Positions 1 through 8,331 of a stretch of DNA of 64,000 bases are shown here, piece by piece. Numbering within the stretch: position 1 is the stretch's first letter; every line of letters begins with the position of its first letter. The translations under genes and the position numbers were made by a program. This DNA comes from Kiritimatiellia bacterium (lineage in GTDB: Bacteria; Verrucomicrobiota; Kiritimatiellia; JAFGHX01): assembly GCA_016929905.1 (NCBI GenBank), contig JAFGHX010000455.1:24782-88781 (forward strand), written 5' to 3'. A model generated the notes under the pieces. The model worked only from the letters and a program-made list of their open reading frames with translations. It was not told the DNA's origin and made no database searches.

Positions 1-22
1 TCGGCAGATTGACGGGGGGGAG

Positions 23-1084
23 ATGAGCGCACACATCGACCGGATGCGACGCGCGATCGAATTCGAGTCGCCCGACTATGTCCCGATGGAACTGGTGGAT
101 ATCCCGCACCTCTACGACGCGTACGGGACGCGGGACCCGGCCGGCGTTCGGATTCCGGCCGGCGCGGAGGGGTTCGATTCGGCGTGGTGCACGTACCACT
201 GGACCTTTGAGCCGGCCGGCGCGACGGAGGCCGGCGAGCCGCTCCGGCGGGACGAATGGGGCTGCACGCACGTCATTCCGCACGATCGCGGCAGTGCGTA
301 TGCGATCGTCCAGAAGCCGGAGCCGGCCTCGATGGCCGATATCGAGCGTTATCCCTGGCCGGATCCGGCCGGGGCCGACTGGTTCTTCGAGAGCCGGCAG
401 CCGCTCATCGCCCGGCATTACGCCGACCGTTTCATTTGCGGGTTCCTGGATCCCGGCCCATTCCTGATCGCCTTCAACCTGTTCGGGTACGAGGGGTTGC
501 TGATGAACCTCTGCGACCGGCTCGAGGTGGTGAAGGCGGCGCTGCGCCGGATCGTCGACTATCAGATCGCGCTCGTGCCCAAGTTCCGGGCGATGGGCGC
601 GCACATGGTGAACGTGATCGACGAGATTGCGGGGACAGGCGGCCTGATGTTTTCGCCCGCGATCTGGCGTGAACACTTCAAGCCGATGTACGCGGAGCTC
701 TTCGCTGCCATCCACCGCAACAACCTGTACACCGCCTGCCTGTTCGACGGGGACATCACGGCTATCCTGCCGGACTTGACCGCGATGGAGCTGGACCAGT
801 TGTTTTTTGCGCAGCCGCTCTCGACGGGAATCGATACCGTCGCGGAGTTCTGCCGGGGGAAGACCTGCGCGAAGATGGCGGTGGACATGATGGTCACGCT
901 GGCCGACGGCAGCCCGGCGGAAATCCGGGCGGAGGTGGATGAAGTCGTGCGCAAACTCCGCACGCCGAAGGGCGGGTTGGTCTTTCAGGCCCTGCGTTGG
1001 TTCCGGCCGGAATACGATGCGGCCCGGGTGCACGCGCAGATCGAAGCCTTCAACGCCCACCGGCAGCCGGGAGGGCGAACATGA
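23..1084 (+). CDS. Uroporphyrinogen decarboxylase (UROD)-family protein
   Basis: This is a 353-residue cytoplasmic protein of the UROD/MtaA/CmuA superfamily. In this family, heme-pathway enzymes decarboxylate uroporphyrinogen and the other branch moves methyl groups between corrinoid proteins and thiols or folate. The start is an ATG after a G-rich ribosome site (GGGGGGAG) at 14-21. The length fits the family. The stop overlaps the next start (ATGA at 1081-1084), so it is translationally coupled to an iron-sulfur/flavin operon that ends in an MttB-family methyltransferase. No other heme genes are nearby. A methyltransferase role is therefore more likely than a heme role, but this rests on context. 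The operon probably begins upstream of the window. Confidence 0.8.
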   Translation: MSAHIDRMRRAIEFESPDYVPMELVDIPHLYDAYGTRDPAGVRIPAGAEGFDSAWCTYHWTFEPAGATEAGEPLRRDEWGCTHVIPHDRGSAYAIVQKPEPASMADIERYPWPDPAGADWFFESRQPLIARHYADRFICGFLDPGPFLIAFNLFGYEGLLMNLCDRLEVVKAALRRIVDYQIALVPKFRAMGAHMVNVIDEIAGTGGLMFSPAIWREHFKPMYAELFAAIHRNNLYTACLFDGDITAILPDLTAMELDQLFFAQPLSTGIDTVAEFCRGKTCAKMAVDMMVTLADGSPAEIRAEVDEVVRKLRTPKGGLVFQALRWFRPEYDAARVHAQIEAFNAHRQPGGRT

Positions 1085-1404
1085 ACGCAAACCGCATCCT
1101 TCAGCACCCCATTCTCGGCCCGTTGCCGCGGGCGGACACGCTGACGTTCTTCGTCGACGGCCGGCCGGTCGAGGCGCGTGCGGGCGAAACGATTGCCGCC
1201 GCGCTGGTTGCCGCCGGCTGGAAGGCGTTTCGCAGGACGGAGAAGCGGCACGCGCCGCGCGGCGTGTTCTGCGCGATCGGGAAATGCACCGATTGCGTGA
1301 TGACGGTTGACGGAACGCCGAACGTGCGCACGTGCGTCACGCTCGTGCGCGAGAACATGCAGATCAAGACACAGGACGGGCTGGGCGAATGGCCTGTAGC
1401 GTGA
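1081..1404 (+). CDS. [2Fe-2S] subunit of HcnA/sarcosine-oxidase-alpha type
   Basis: A 107-residue small subunit with a plant-type ferredoxin fold. The N-terminal part carries the beta-grasp signature of the family (TLTFFVDGRPV, then ARAGETIAAAL). Four cluster-ligand cysteines follow near residues 63-85 in the pattern C-x4-C-x2-C, then RTC. Such subunits (HcnA, the N-terminal domain of SoxA, hydroxyproline and opine dehydrogenase small subunits) pass electrons inside flavin dehydrogenase complexes. The ATG at 1081 overlaps the stop of the UROD-family gene by four bases, which supports this short start over an upstream in-frame codon at 997. The stop lies inside the start region of the FAD subunit, so the two are co-translated. 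Confidence 0.85.
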   Translation: MNANRILQHPILGPLPRADTLTFFVDGRPVEARAGETIAAALVAAGWKAFRRTEKRHAPRGVFCAIGKCTDCVMTVDGTPNVRTCVTLVRENMQIKTQDGLGEWPVA

Positions 1405-2540
1405 AAACGTGTGAAGCCGCCGTCATCGGCGCCGGCCCGGCCGGGCTCTCCGCGGCCCTGCAACTGGCGGAGCTCGGCGTGGACGCGCGGGTTCTGGACG
1501 AGAAGCCGGCGGCGGGCGGGCAGCTCTTCAAGCAGATCCACAAGTTCTTCGGGTCCGACCGCCACATGGCGGGCGTGCGCGGCTTCGAGATCGGGCGGCG
1601 GCTCCTGGCGCGGTGCCGGGAGTTGCGGATCCCGATCCATTTGAACACGGCCGTGTGGGGTCTCTTCCCGGACAACACGCTTGGCGCGACGCACGACCGG
1701 AGCGCGCTGACCGTTGCGGCACGTGCGGTCATTGTCGCGACCGGCGCTTCGGAGAACGCACTTGCGTTCCCCGGCTGGACGCTGCCGGGCGTCATGGGAG
1801 CGGGTGCGGCCCAGACGCTGGTCAACTATCACCGCGTTCGGCCGGGCACGCGGGCTCTCGTCGTGGGGGCGGGCAATGTGGGGCTGATCGTCGCCTATCA
1901 GCTGCTTCAGGCCGGGATTGACGTTGCGGCCGTGGTGGAAGGGATGGACGAGGTCGGCGGGTATCTGGTGCACGCGGCCAAGATCCGGCGCATGGGCGTG
2001 CCGCTCTTGACGCGCCGCACCATACTCCGCGCGGAGGGGAACGGTTGTGTGCAGCGCTGCACGATTGCCGCCGTCGACGATGCGTTTCGGCCGGTCCCGG
2101 GCACGGAACAGACGTTCGATGCGGATCTCGTCTGCATCGCGGTGGGCCTGTCCCCGGCGGCGGAACTGTGCCGCGCGCTGGGGCTGGCGATGACGTACGT
2201 GGCGGAACTCGGCGGGCGGGTTCCGGCGCACAACGAATCGTTGCTGACCAGCCGGCCCGGCGTCTGGGTGGCCGGCGACGTCTCCGGGATTGAGGAGGCC
2301 TCCTCGGCGATGGAGGAGGGAAAGCTGGCCGCGATCTCGGCCGCCGCGGCGCTCGGCAGGATCGACGCCGAAACGGAATCGCGACTGGCGGGAGAGGTGA
2401 ACGCGAGTCTCGCCGTCTTGAGAGACGGCCCGTTCGGCGAGTTGATCGCGCGGCGAAAGGCCGAGCTCCATCGGAGGTATCGACAGACATGCAGCAGTCC
2501 CGTTGCCCCTACGCCGGCGGTCCCGGCGTGCTCGATGTAG
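1389..2540 (+). CDS. FAD/NAD(P)-dependent oxidoreductase, HcnB-like subunit
   Basis: A 383-residue two-dinucleotide-binding flavoprotein. The first Rossmann motif (GAGPAG) is at about residues 13-18. A second motif (GAGNVG) near residue 160 would bind NAD(P)H or a second nucleotide. A GDVSG segment near residue 298 matches the flavin-phosphate site. The family includes HcnB and the central part of sarcosine oxidase alpha, which work with the [2Fe-2S] small subunit encoded just upstream and overlapping. The ATG at 1389 is chosen over one 19 codons upstream because GAGPAG then lies at the usual distance from the N-terminus. The amine-oxidising (HcnC/DAO-like) subunit is not in the window and may be upstream, or the complex may serve another acceptor. 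Confidence 0.85.
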   Translation: MACSVKTCEAAVIGAGPAGLSAALQLAELGVDARVLDEKPAAGGQLFKQIHKFFGSDRHMAGVRGFEIGRRLLARCRELRIPIHLNTAVWGLFPDNTLGATHDRSALTVAARAVIVATGASENALAFPGWTLPGVMGAGAAQTLVNYHRVRPGTRALVVGAGNVGLIVAYQLLQAGIDVAAVVEGMDEVGGYLVHAAKIRRMGVPLLTRRTILRAEGNGCVQRCTIAAVDDAFRPVPGTEQTFDADLVCIAVGLSPAAELCRALGLAMTYVAELGGRVPAHNESLLTSRPGVWVAGDVSGIEEASSAMEEGKLAAISAAAALGRIDAETESRLAGEVNASLAVLRDGPFGELIARRKAELHRRYRQTCSSPVAPTPAVPACSM

Positions 2541-3049
2541 GCAAGATGCGGGCCGCCGGCCTCTATCCGGGCGATGAGCGGATCGCGAGCGGGCCGGTAG
2601 CGGTCTTGGAATGCGTGCAGGACATACCGTGCAACCCGTGCGAGAAGGCGTGCCGGAAGGGCTTCATCGCGATCGGCGCGCGCATGACCGGCATGCCGAA
2701 ACTCGATCCGCGTTGCACGGGCTGCGGCCTTTGCGTGACGCGTTGCCCGGGGCTCGCCATCTTCGTGCTCGATGCGACGTACAGCGAAACGGAAGCGACG
2801 GTGACATTGCCCTACGAACTGATTCCGTTGCCCGAACCCGGCGAGAAGGTGCTCGGCGTCGACCGGCGGGGCCGGGCGGTGTGCGAGGGAACGATCGTGG
2901 CGGTGCGGCAGATGCGCAAAGACGATACCTGCCGTGCCCTGACGGTTGCCGTCCCGAAACGGTTCATTCACGAGGTGCGGCACGTGCGGGTCGCCGGGAG
3001 TGCGGCGAGCGGAATACCGGAACCACGAATGAAGACGAATGAGCACTGA
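2489..3049 (+). CDS. Two-cluster 4Fe-4S ferredoxin-like protein
   Basis: A 186-residue protein with two cysteine groups. The first is C-x5-C-x2-C-x3-C around residues 42-56 (in DIPCNPCEKACRKG). The second is the classic C-x2-C-x2-C-x3-CP motif at about residues 77-87 (CTGCGLCVTRCPG). The C-terminal third has no cysteines and looks like a small beta domain. It overlaps the end of the FAD subunit by 52 bases in another frame and has GGAGG at 2473-2477 upstream. It most likely carries electrons between the flavin subunit and another partner of the same complex. Such ferredoxins accompany HcnAB-like genes in hydroxyproline and methylamine-related operons, which is the basis for this role. Confidence 0.8.
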   Translation: MQQSRCPYAGGPGVLDVGKMRAAGLYPGDERIASGPVAVLECVQDIPCNPCEKACRKGFIAIGARMTGMPKLDPRCTGCGLCVTRCPGLAIFVLDATYSETEATVTLPYELIPLPEPGEKVLGVDRRGRAVCEGTIVAVRQMRKDDTCRALTVAVPKRFIHEVRHVRVAGSAASGIPEPRMKTNEH

Positions 3050-3125
3050 TCGCGGGTTCGATTGCTGTCGACGGCCATCGATTGCCTTCGACAGCATGCG
3101 TGCTGGGCCTTTCGGGAGGACGCGG

Positions 3126-3422
3126 ATGAACAGCGATGACACCATCATCTGCCGGTGCGAGGAGGTCACGCAGCGCGACGTGCTGGCGGCGATCCGCATG
3201 GGCGCGCGCGACGTGGATGCGGTGAAGCGGATGACGCGCGCGGGGATGGGCCTGTGCCAGGGTAAGACGTGCGGCAGGCTGGTGGAGGGCATCCTTTCGC
3301 GCGAGCTGGGCCTGCGCCGCGGCGAGATCCGGCCCGTGACGGCGCGGATCCCCGTGCGGCCGGTGCCGGCGCGGGCATTGGCGGCGACCGGATGGCCTGG
3401 GAGTGAAGAGGACATGCCATGA
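3126..3422 (+). CDS. BFD-type [2Fe-2S]-binding protein
   Basis: A 98-residue protein with the bacterioferritin-associated-ferredoxin (BFD) motif: CRC near residues 10-12 and C-x4-C (GLCQGKTCG) near residues 43-48. BFD domains bind a [2Fe-2S] cluster and in operons like this one act as a small electron-transfer subunit. The ATG at 3126 has a GGAGGACGCGG ribosome site at 3116-3126, and the family's DTIICRCEEV beginning follows at once, so it is preferred over the in-frame start at 3039. The stop codon overlaps the MttB-family start (ATGA at 3419-3422). The C-terminus after about residue 65 is proline-rich and not conserved with anything I recognise. Confidence 0.85.
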   Translation: MNSDDTIICRCEEVTQRDVLAAIRMGARDVDAVKRMTRAGMGLCQGKTCGRLVEGILSRELGLRRGEIRPVTARIPVRPVPARALAATGWPGSEEDMP

Positions 3423-4876
3423 AGTTGGAGCTGCGGATTTCCGATGTGGGCATTACGCTCGAAACCGCCCAGCGTGTCTGGGAGGGCGCCCGGGAGTTGT
3501 TGAGCAGGGACGGCATATGCCTGACGCATCGGCGCCTGAAGAACGATCTGGCGGGCCGCGACGGGCTGGACGTTACGGGCGACCGCGTGCGGATCAGCGG
3601 CGATCTGTTCGAATCGCGCTATCGCGCGCCCGTGACCAAACCTGAAGAGGGCAAGGCCCGTGCCGCGCCGGCCAAAACGGCCGACCCGGCATCGTCTCAA
3701 CCGGTGCAGGTCGGGTGCGGCGGGTACTCGATGGATGTGATCGATTGGCGCACAGGAGAACTGCGCCCGTCCGCGGTGGCGGATCTGGCCGAATCCTGCC
3801 GGGTGGTCGAGGCGTGCGGCAGCCGTGGCCCGTATTGCGTGACACCCCAGGACGTGCCGCCGATGCTTCAAGACGTGGTCACGTACAAGACCTGCTTCGA
3901 GAACGCGGCCGAAGCCGTACGCGGCTCGTTCTATTCCTCGCCGCGCCAGTCACCGTTCATCGAGGAGATGTGCGAGGTGATGGGCGAGCCGTTCAGCCTG
4001 ATACTCGGCGTGGTCTCCCCGTTGAAGATGTCCGACACGGATCTCGACAACATCTATGACGCGACCGACCGCGGCAAGACGCACCCCATCAGGCTCGTGG
4101 GTTACGGCGTGCCCGGGATCGGGAGCCCGGCCGGGCTCGCCGCGTCGGCCGCGCTTGTCATGGCGGAGAACTACGGGACCGCCATCCTGGTTTCGCTGGC
4201 GTTCCCGGAACACAAGATCAGGACGGGAGTGAATGCCGGCGGCCCGGTCGACTTCCGGCACTGCAACTGCGCGCACGGCGCCCCGCACACATTCGTCTAC
4301 CAGGTCGTGAACGCGCACCTGAACGCGGCTCTGAACGGCCGCGACCCCGTGCGGGGCGTGCCGCTCTCCGGCGTCACGCTGCATACGGGGGCGTGTCTGC
4401 CCGACGAGCAGGCGGCCGCCGAGAAATCGGCCCTCGCCATGATCGGGGCTCTGCTCGGCGCGCGCCGCTTTGACGGGGCCGGCAACCTTTGCGTGGACGA
4501 CGCGTTCAGTCTCGAACAGTTCATGATCGACCGCGAGATCGCCGAGCATGCCGTGAAGACGATCGCATGTTGCGCGCCGTCCGAACTCATGGGGGAGATG
4601 ACGGAGTTCCTCGGCGAAATGGAGCGCGTCCTCGGCGGCGAGGACTTCCTTGCGCTCCCGTCCACCGTGGCGGTTATGCGCGCGTTCTACAAGCCGAGCC
4701 CGATGTTCGAGCACATGAAGATCCGGAGCTGGCAGGGCGCCGGCTGCCGCACCATCCGGCAAAAAGCCAGGGACTTGATTCAGCAGAAACTCACCGAGTC
4801 CGATTTCCAGCTGGACCCCGCCAGGCAACGTGAGCTCGACCGCATCTACGCCGCCGCCGAGCGGGCGCTGGGCTGA
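3419..4876 (+). CDS. MttB-family (trimethylamine/betaine) methyltransferase
   Basis: A 485-residue member of the MttB superfamily, close to the usual length of 480-495. Features typical of the family are the N-terminal LELRISDVGITL-like stretch, the S-F-Y-S-S-P segment near residue 165, and a C-terminal SPMFEHMKIRSWQ region. Archaeal MttB uses pyrrolysine at an in-frame amber codon. This gene has no in-frame TAG, so it belongs to the non-Pyl branch, whose characterised members (MtgB, MtpB, MtcB) demethylate quaternary amines such as glycine betaine, proline betaine or carnitine onto a corrinoid protein. The substrate cannot be read from sequence. No corrinoid protein is present in the window; it may lie upstream of base 1. 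Confidence 0.88.
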   Translation: MKLELRISDVGITLETAQRVWEGARELLSRDGICLTHRRLKNDLAGRDGLDVTGDRVRISGDLFESRYRAPVTKPEEGKARAAPAKTADPASSQPVQVGCGGYSMDVIDWRTGELRPSAVADLAESCRVVEACGSRGPYCVTPQDVPPMLQDVVTYKTCFENAAEAVRGSFYSSPRQSPFIEEMCEVMGEPFSLILGVVSPLKMSDTDLDNIYDATDRGKTHPIRLVGYGVPGIGSPAGLAASAALVMAENYGTAILVSLAFPEHKIRTGVNAGGPVDFRHCNCAHGAPHTFVYQVVNAHLNAALNGRDPVRGVPLSGVTLHTGACLPDEQAAAEKSALAMIGALLGARRFDGAGNLCVDDAFSLEQFMIDREIAEHAVKTIACCAPSELMGEMTEFLGEMERVLGGEDFLALPSTVAVMRAFYKPSPMFEHMKIRSWQGAGCRTIRQKARDLIQQKLTESDFQLDPARQRELDRIYAAAERALG

Positions 4877-4960
4877 ACCTGCGCCTCTTCTTCCAAGCCG
4901 GGGCTTTCCCTTCCCGCTGCTTACCGCATGTAGTATACTCGGCCGGAGGCGGCGGTGCCA

Positions 4961-4981
4961 CAATCGTCAATCGTCAACCAG
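4961..4981 (+). repeat. Heptamer tandem repeat (CAATCGT x2 + variant)
   Basis: Three consecutive 7-base units, CAATCGT, CAATCGT, CAACCAG, lie in the 258-base gap between the convergent MttB-family and gamma-glutamyltransferase genes. The same unit, on the same or opposite strand, recurs at 9788 and 11070. I see no promoter with an obvious target in this gap. Confidence 0.7.
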
Positions 4982-5134
4982 TCCCTCGAAGCCCGAAGGG
5001 CGAAGTGGGGTCGCCAGTCGAGAATTCCGCGAAACCGTAGTTCCGCATGGCTTGCAGACCGGCAGGCTTTCCAGCGGACGAATGGACCGCGGCGGATTGG
5101 AACCGGAATACAGGCTGCATCCGTTGCCGCGCAT

Positions 5135-6808
5135 TCATCCGCTGGAAACATCTTTCTGAGAGCTTCGTTGACCCGTCTCGTTCAGCCCCGCCGCGTGTCG
5201 TCCTGCCGCCGGGTCACCGGCCGCATGGAGCACGCTGCTGTCTTGATCGATATAGATCATAACAGGTCGGGCAATCGGATCCGTCTTGACGTCGAGCTTG
5301 TGGCCGCGCCGGGAAAGTTCTTCCCGCACGTGGTTCGCCACCGTTTCGCTGACGGACAGTGCTCCCGCCCCCTTGAAGGCCTGTGTGCGGTCGGGGTTGG
5401 GGTCAAACGAGTCCTGGTGAAGGGCCGTGGCGAAGCGCGGCGCGATGACCGCGCGGTCCGGCCGCATGCCGAACTCGATAGCGTCGAGCAACAGATTCAG
5501 TGTCACTTGATCCTGCAGATCACCGCCGGCCACGCTGACCGCCATGACCGGTCTGCCGCCCTTGAGGACGATCGTGGGCGTGAGCGTGATGCGGGGCCGT
5601 TTCCCGGGCTGAATGCAGTTCGGGTGGCCCGGAGTCGTATTGAGGCTGCGCAGGCGATTGCCGAACGTCACGCCGGCTTTCCCGCCGTCCCGCGGCTCTT
5701 TTGGGACGTTTGCACTGGGCGTTGCGGCGACGACATTGCCCCAGCGGTCCGCCACGACGCAGGTCGTCGTGCCGCCGACCCCCGGACGGAAGACGCCAGG
5801 ACCCTTGAGCGGTTTCATCCCGTGTGGATCACCAGGCCGGGCTTCCGGGGATGCGCTCTGCATGTCGATCAATGCGCGTCGAATCGCGGTGTAGGCATCC
5901 GAGAACAGAGCCGGCAGCGGGACCTCCACGAAATCCGGATCGCCGTAATACTCGTCACGATCCGCCATGGCCAGCTTGACGGCTTCCGTCACGACATGGA
6001 TGTGATCGGCCGAGAACGGGCCCATGCGCTTCAGGTCAAACCCTTCCAGCAGCCGCAGCGCCTGGCAGAGGAACGGGCCTTGGGTCCAGGGCCCACATTT
6101 ACAGATCGTGTAGCCCCGGTATTCGACGGTGACCGGGTCTTCGACCGTCGTCACGTGCGCGGCAAGATCGCGCTTGCGCAGGAATCCGCCCTTCTCGATG
6201 TAGTACGCTTCCAGTTCGTCGGCGATATCGTCTCTGTGGTTGCTCCTGCCGTAGAAGCGATCGGTTGCCGCCTGGAGCTTCTCTTCCCGGCTGCCGTGAA
6301 CGGCCTCTTCCGTCTCAATCAGCCTGCGAAGGGTCCGAGCGAGCTTCGGGTGCCAGGGCTCTGCCCCGGCGTCCAGCAGCGCCAGTGTCGGCGCCACGAC
6401 CTGTTCGAACGTCCGCGTGCCGTACCGCTGGAGCGTCGTGATGCAGAGATCGACAACGGACGGCACGGGCGCCATCTTGATGTCGCCGGCGCCGGGGATG
6501 CCGTGCGTCATGTACCAGTCGATGGCTTCCTGCGCCAGCGGCGCGCGCCCCTGGCCGCAGAGCGCTTTCACCTCCTGATTCCGCATGTCGTAGATCAGAA
6601 GAGGGACCTCGCCGCCGATCGAGCAGGCGCCGTGATCGGTGACGGTCAGCGCGAAGATCGTGGCGACGGCGGCATCCGCCGCGTTGCCGCCGTCAGCCAG
6701 AAGGCGCATTCCCGCGGCGACAGCGTCGGCGCCGCCGGCGGCAACGACCCCCGTCGTGCTCGTCGCCTGCCACCCGATCTGTTGGTCGTCTGAGCCGTTC
6801 ATGGGCAT
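5135..6808 (-). CDS. ggt: Gamma-glutamyltransferase family protein
   Basis: A 557-residue Ntn-hydrolase precursor. The N-terminal half contains the family's ADGGNAADAAVA segment. The autoprocessing and nucleophile threonine sits in the GGTTTCVVAD motif near residue 354, followed by RWGNVVAAT, which matches the start of the small subunit. The family cleaves and transfers gamma-glutamyl groups from glutathione and related amides, and some members act on other acyl groups. The first residues are polar and there is no clear signal peptide, unlike periplasmic Ggt, so a cytoplasmic location is possible. The ribosome site before the ATG at 6808 is weak; an alternative ATG lies two codons in. It is convergent with the MttB-family gene and divergent from the Gfo/Idh gene. 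Confidence 0.85.
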   Translation of the reverse strand: MPMNGSDDQQIGWQATSTTGVVAAGGADAVAAGMRLLADGGNAADAAVATIFALTVTDHGACSIGGEVPLLIYDMRNQEVKALCGQGRAPLAQEAIDWYMTHGIPGAGDIKMAPVPSVVDLCITTLQRYGTRTFEQVVAPTLALLDAGAEPWHPKLARTLRRLIETEEAVHGSREEKLQAATDRFYGRSNHRDDIADELEAYYIEKGGFLRKRDLAAHVTTVEDPVTVEYRGYTICKCGPWTQGPFLCQALRLLEGFDLKRMGPFSADHIHVVTEAVKLAMADRDEYYGDPDFVEVPLPALFSDAYTAIRRALIDMQSASPEARPGDPHGMKPLKGPGVFRPGVGGTTTCVVADRWGNVVAATPSANVPKEPRDGGKAGVTFGNRLRSLNTTPGHPNCIQPGKRPRITLTPTIVLKGGRPVMAVSVAGGDLQDQVTLNLLLDAIEFGMRPDRAVIAPRFATALHQDSFDPNPDRTQAFKGAGALSVSETVANHVREELSRRGHKLDVKTDPIARPVMIYIDQDSSVLHAAGDPAAGRHAAGLNETGQRSSQKDVSSG

Positions 6809-7040
6809 GGTCTTGTCAGGATTTCACCTGCCGGCGGATTCGTCAAGCGTCCGGTTGGCGCTTGGCCACTCGCCCCGCTGTGGGGCGGCACTCTTTGCCC
6901 TTCCTCGCCGCGAAGGGGCTCGGCATGACTTTCATCGTGATCATGAGCGATTCGTTGCGGCCGGCGCGGTGTTGATGCAGACTGCCGCACGATTGCGACA
7001 GACCGCCGTGTGGCTTCCGGTCTTTTCTCCCTCTATTTGG

Positions 7041-7080
7041 TTGAACTCCCTCCCGCGAAGCGGATATCCTAAGGGGATAT
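7041..7080 (+). promoter_or_regulatory. Candidate promoter with overlapping small palindrome
   Basis: In the 302-base divergent gap (6809-7110), TTGAAC at 7041-7046 and TATCCT at 7065-7070 are separated by 18 bases and precede the Gfo/Idh gene. An imperfect inverted repeat (ATATCC, then GGATAT, 7064-7069 and 7075-7080) overlaps the -10 position and could bind a regulator. The rest of the gap shows nothing I can name. Confidence 0.35.
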
Positions 7081-7110
7081 GCGTGGCGGGAACCCTGGGA
7101 GGAGCACAGC

Positions 7111-8220
7111 ATGTCGGGCGACGGGAAGGTGAAGATCGGGATCATCGGCGCGGGGCAGATCGGCAAGGTGCACATGGGCCGGTGGGAGAAGGTGCCGGGT
7201 GTCGAGATTGTGGGCGTAGCGGACGTCAACGAGGAGGAAGCGAAGCGGGTCGCCGCCGCGCGCGGGTTCGCGCACGCGTTCAAGGACTACCATGATCTGC
7301 TGAAACTGGGCGAAGTCCAGGCGGTCGATGTGTGTGTGCACAACAACCTGCACGCGCCGATCAGCATCGCGGCCATGGAGGCGGGCAAGGAGGTCTACTG
7401 CGAAAAACCGCTGGCCGGCTCCTACGCGGACGCCGCGCGCATGGTGGCGAAAGCCGGGGAACTGGGCCGCAAGCTGTACATGCAGGCGGGCGGCATTCTG
7501 GCGCCCGAGACGATGGCGGCGAAGCGTCTGATCGACGACGGGCAACTCGGCAAGCTGTACTACGCCAAGAGCAGTCACTACCGCCGGCGCGGCCGCTGCT
7601 ATGTGGACGGCTACGGCAGCACCTCGTTCGTGCAGAAGAAGGTGGCGGCGGGCGGCGCGCTGTACGACATGGGGATCTATGCGATCACGAAGCTGCTCTA
7701 CCTGCTGGGCAATCCGGAGGTGCTCACGATCAGCGGGTCGACTTTTCAGGAGATCCCGATGTACGAAGAGCGGCGCAAGCAGAGCCAGTTCGATGTGGAG
7801 GAGCTGGCAGTCGCGATCGTGCGGATGGCGGGCGGCATCACGTTTTTCATCGAGGAGGCCTGGGCCATTCACCTGGGCGGCACCGACGGCAACAAGATCG
7901 TGGGGTCGAAGGGCGGGCTCACGCTGGAACCGTTCGCGTTTCACACGACGCTGAGCGACATGGAGATGGACGCGACGGTGAACGTGAAGGCGCTCATGTC
8001 GCGTTGGGGCAGTTGCTTCCCGGAAAGCCAGCTCTCCCTCGATCGGGAAGGGCACTGGGCGGCGGCGCTCAGGGGCGAGACCGAACTGTTGCCGACCGCG
8101 GCGATCGGGTTGAACATGATGCTGATCGCCGAGGGTGTCTATCTCTCGCAGCAACTGGGGCGTGAGGTGACGGCCGACGAGGTGAAGAAGCATTCGAAAT
8201 CGACGGCGCTGAAGGTGTAG
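7111..8220 (+). CDS. Gfo/Idh/MocA-family oxidoreductase
   Basis: A 369-residue NAD(P)-dependent sugar or inositol dehydrogenase-like protein. The Rossmann motif GAGQIG is at about residues 11-16. The family's EKP motif (CEKPLAGSY) is near residues 95-103 and carries the usual catalytic lysine. The C-terminal two thirds form the alpha/beta substrate domain. The family oxidises or epimerises sugars, inositols and amino-sugar derivatives, and the exact substrate is not predictable. The start at 7111 follows GGGAGGAGCACAGC, a strong ribosome site. It is one of three family members in the window (also 23023 and 51639). In PVC bacteria such genes are abundant and often serve catabolism of unusual sugars, in line with the glycosidase cluster here. 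Confidence 0.9.
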   Translation: MSGDGKVKIGIIGAGQIGKVHMGRWEKVPGVEIVGVADVNEEEAKRVAAARGFAHAFKDYHDLLKLGEVQAVDVCVHNNLHAPISIAAMEAGKEVYCEKPLAGSYADAARMVAKAGELGRKLYMQAGGILAPETMAAKRLIDDGQLGKLYYAKSSHYRRRGRCYVDGYGSTSFVQKKVAAGGALYDMGIYAITKLLYLLGNPEVLTISGSTFQEIPMYEERRKQSQFDVEELAVAIVRMAGGITFFIEEAWAIHLGGTDGNKIVGSKGGLTLEPFAFHTTLSDMEMDATVNVKALMSRWGSCFPESQLSLDREGHWAAALRGETELLPTAAIGLNMMLIAEGVYLSQQLGREVTADEVKKHSKSTALKV

Positions 8221-8291
8221 CGAAGGCCGCCTTCGCCCCAACAGCGTCCCGGCTCGCAGGGGCGGGGACTCGCGGCTTCGGCGCGGCAGGG

Positions 8292-8331
8292 TGGAAGGGT
8301 GGAAGGGCTGAGTGGCGGAAGGGCGGAAGAT
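8292..8331 (+). repeat. Octamer tandem repeat overlapping the acetyltransferase start
   Basis: Five 8-base units (TGGAAGGG, TGGAAGGG, CTGAGTGG, CGGAAGGG, CGGAAGAT) end on the ATG at 8330. Each GGAAG acts as a possible ribosome-binding core. A similar octamer array lies in front of the gene at 23023. Confidence 0.65.

Noticed and set aside
3419..4876. Pyrrolysine in the MttB-family protein
   Set aside because: No in-frame TAG occurs; the frame is continuous to its stop.
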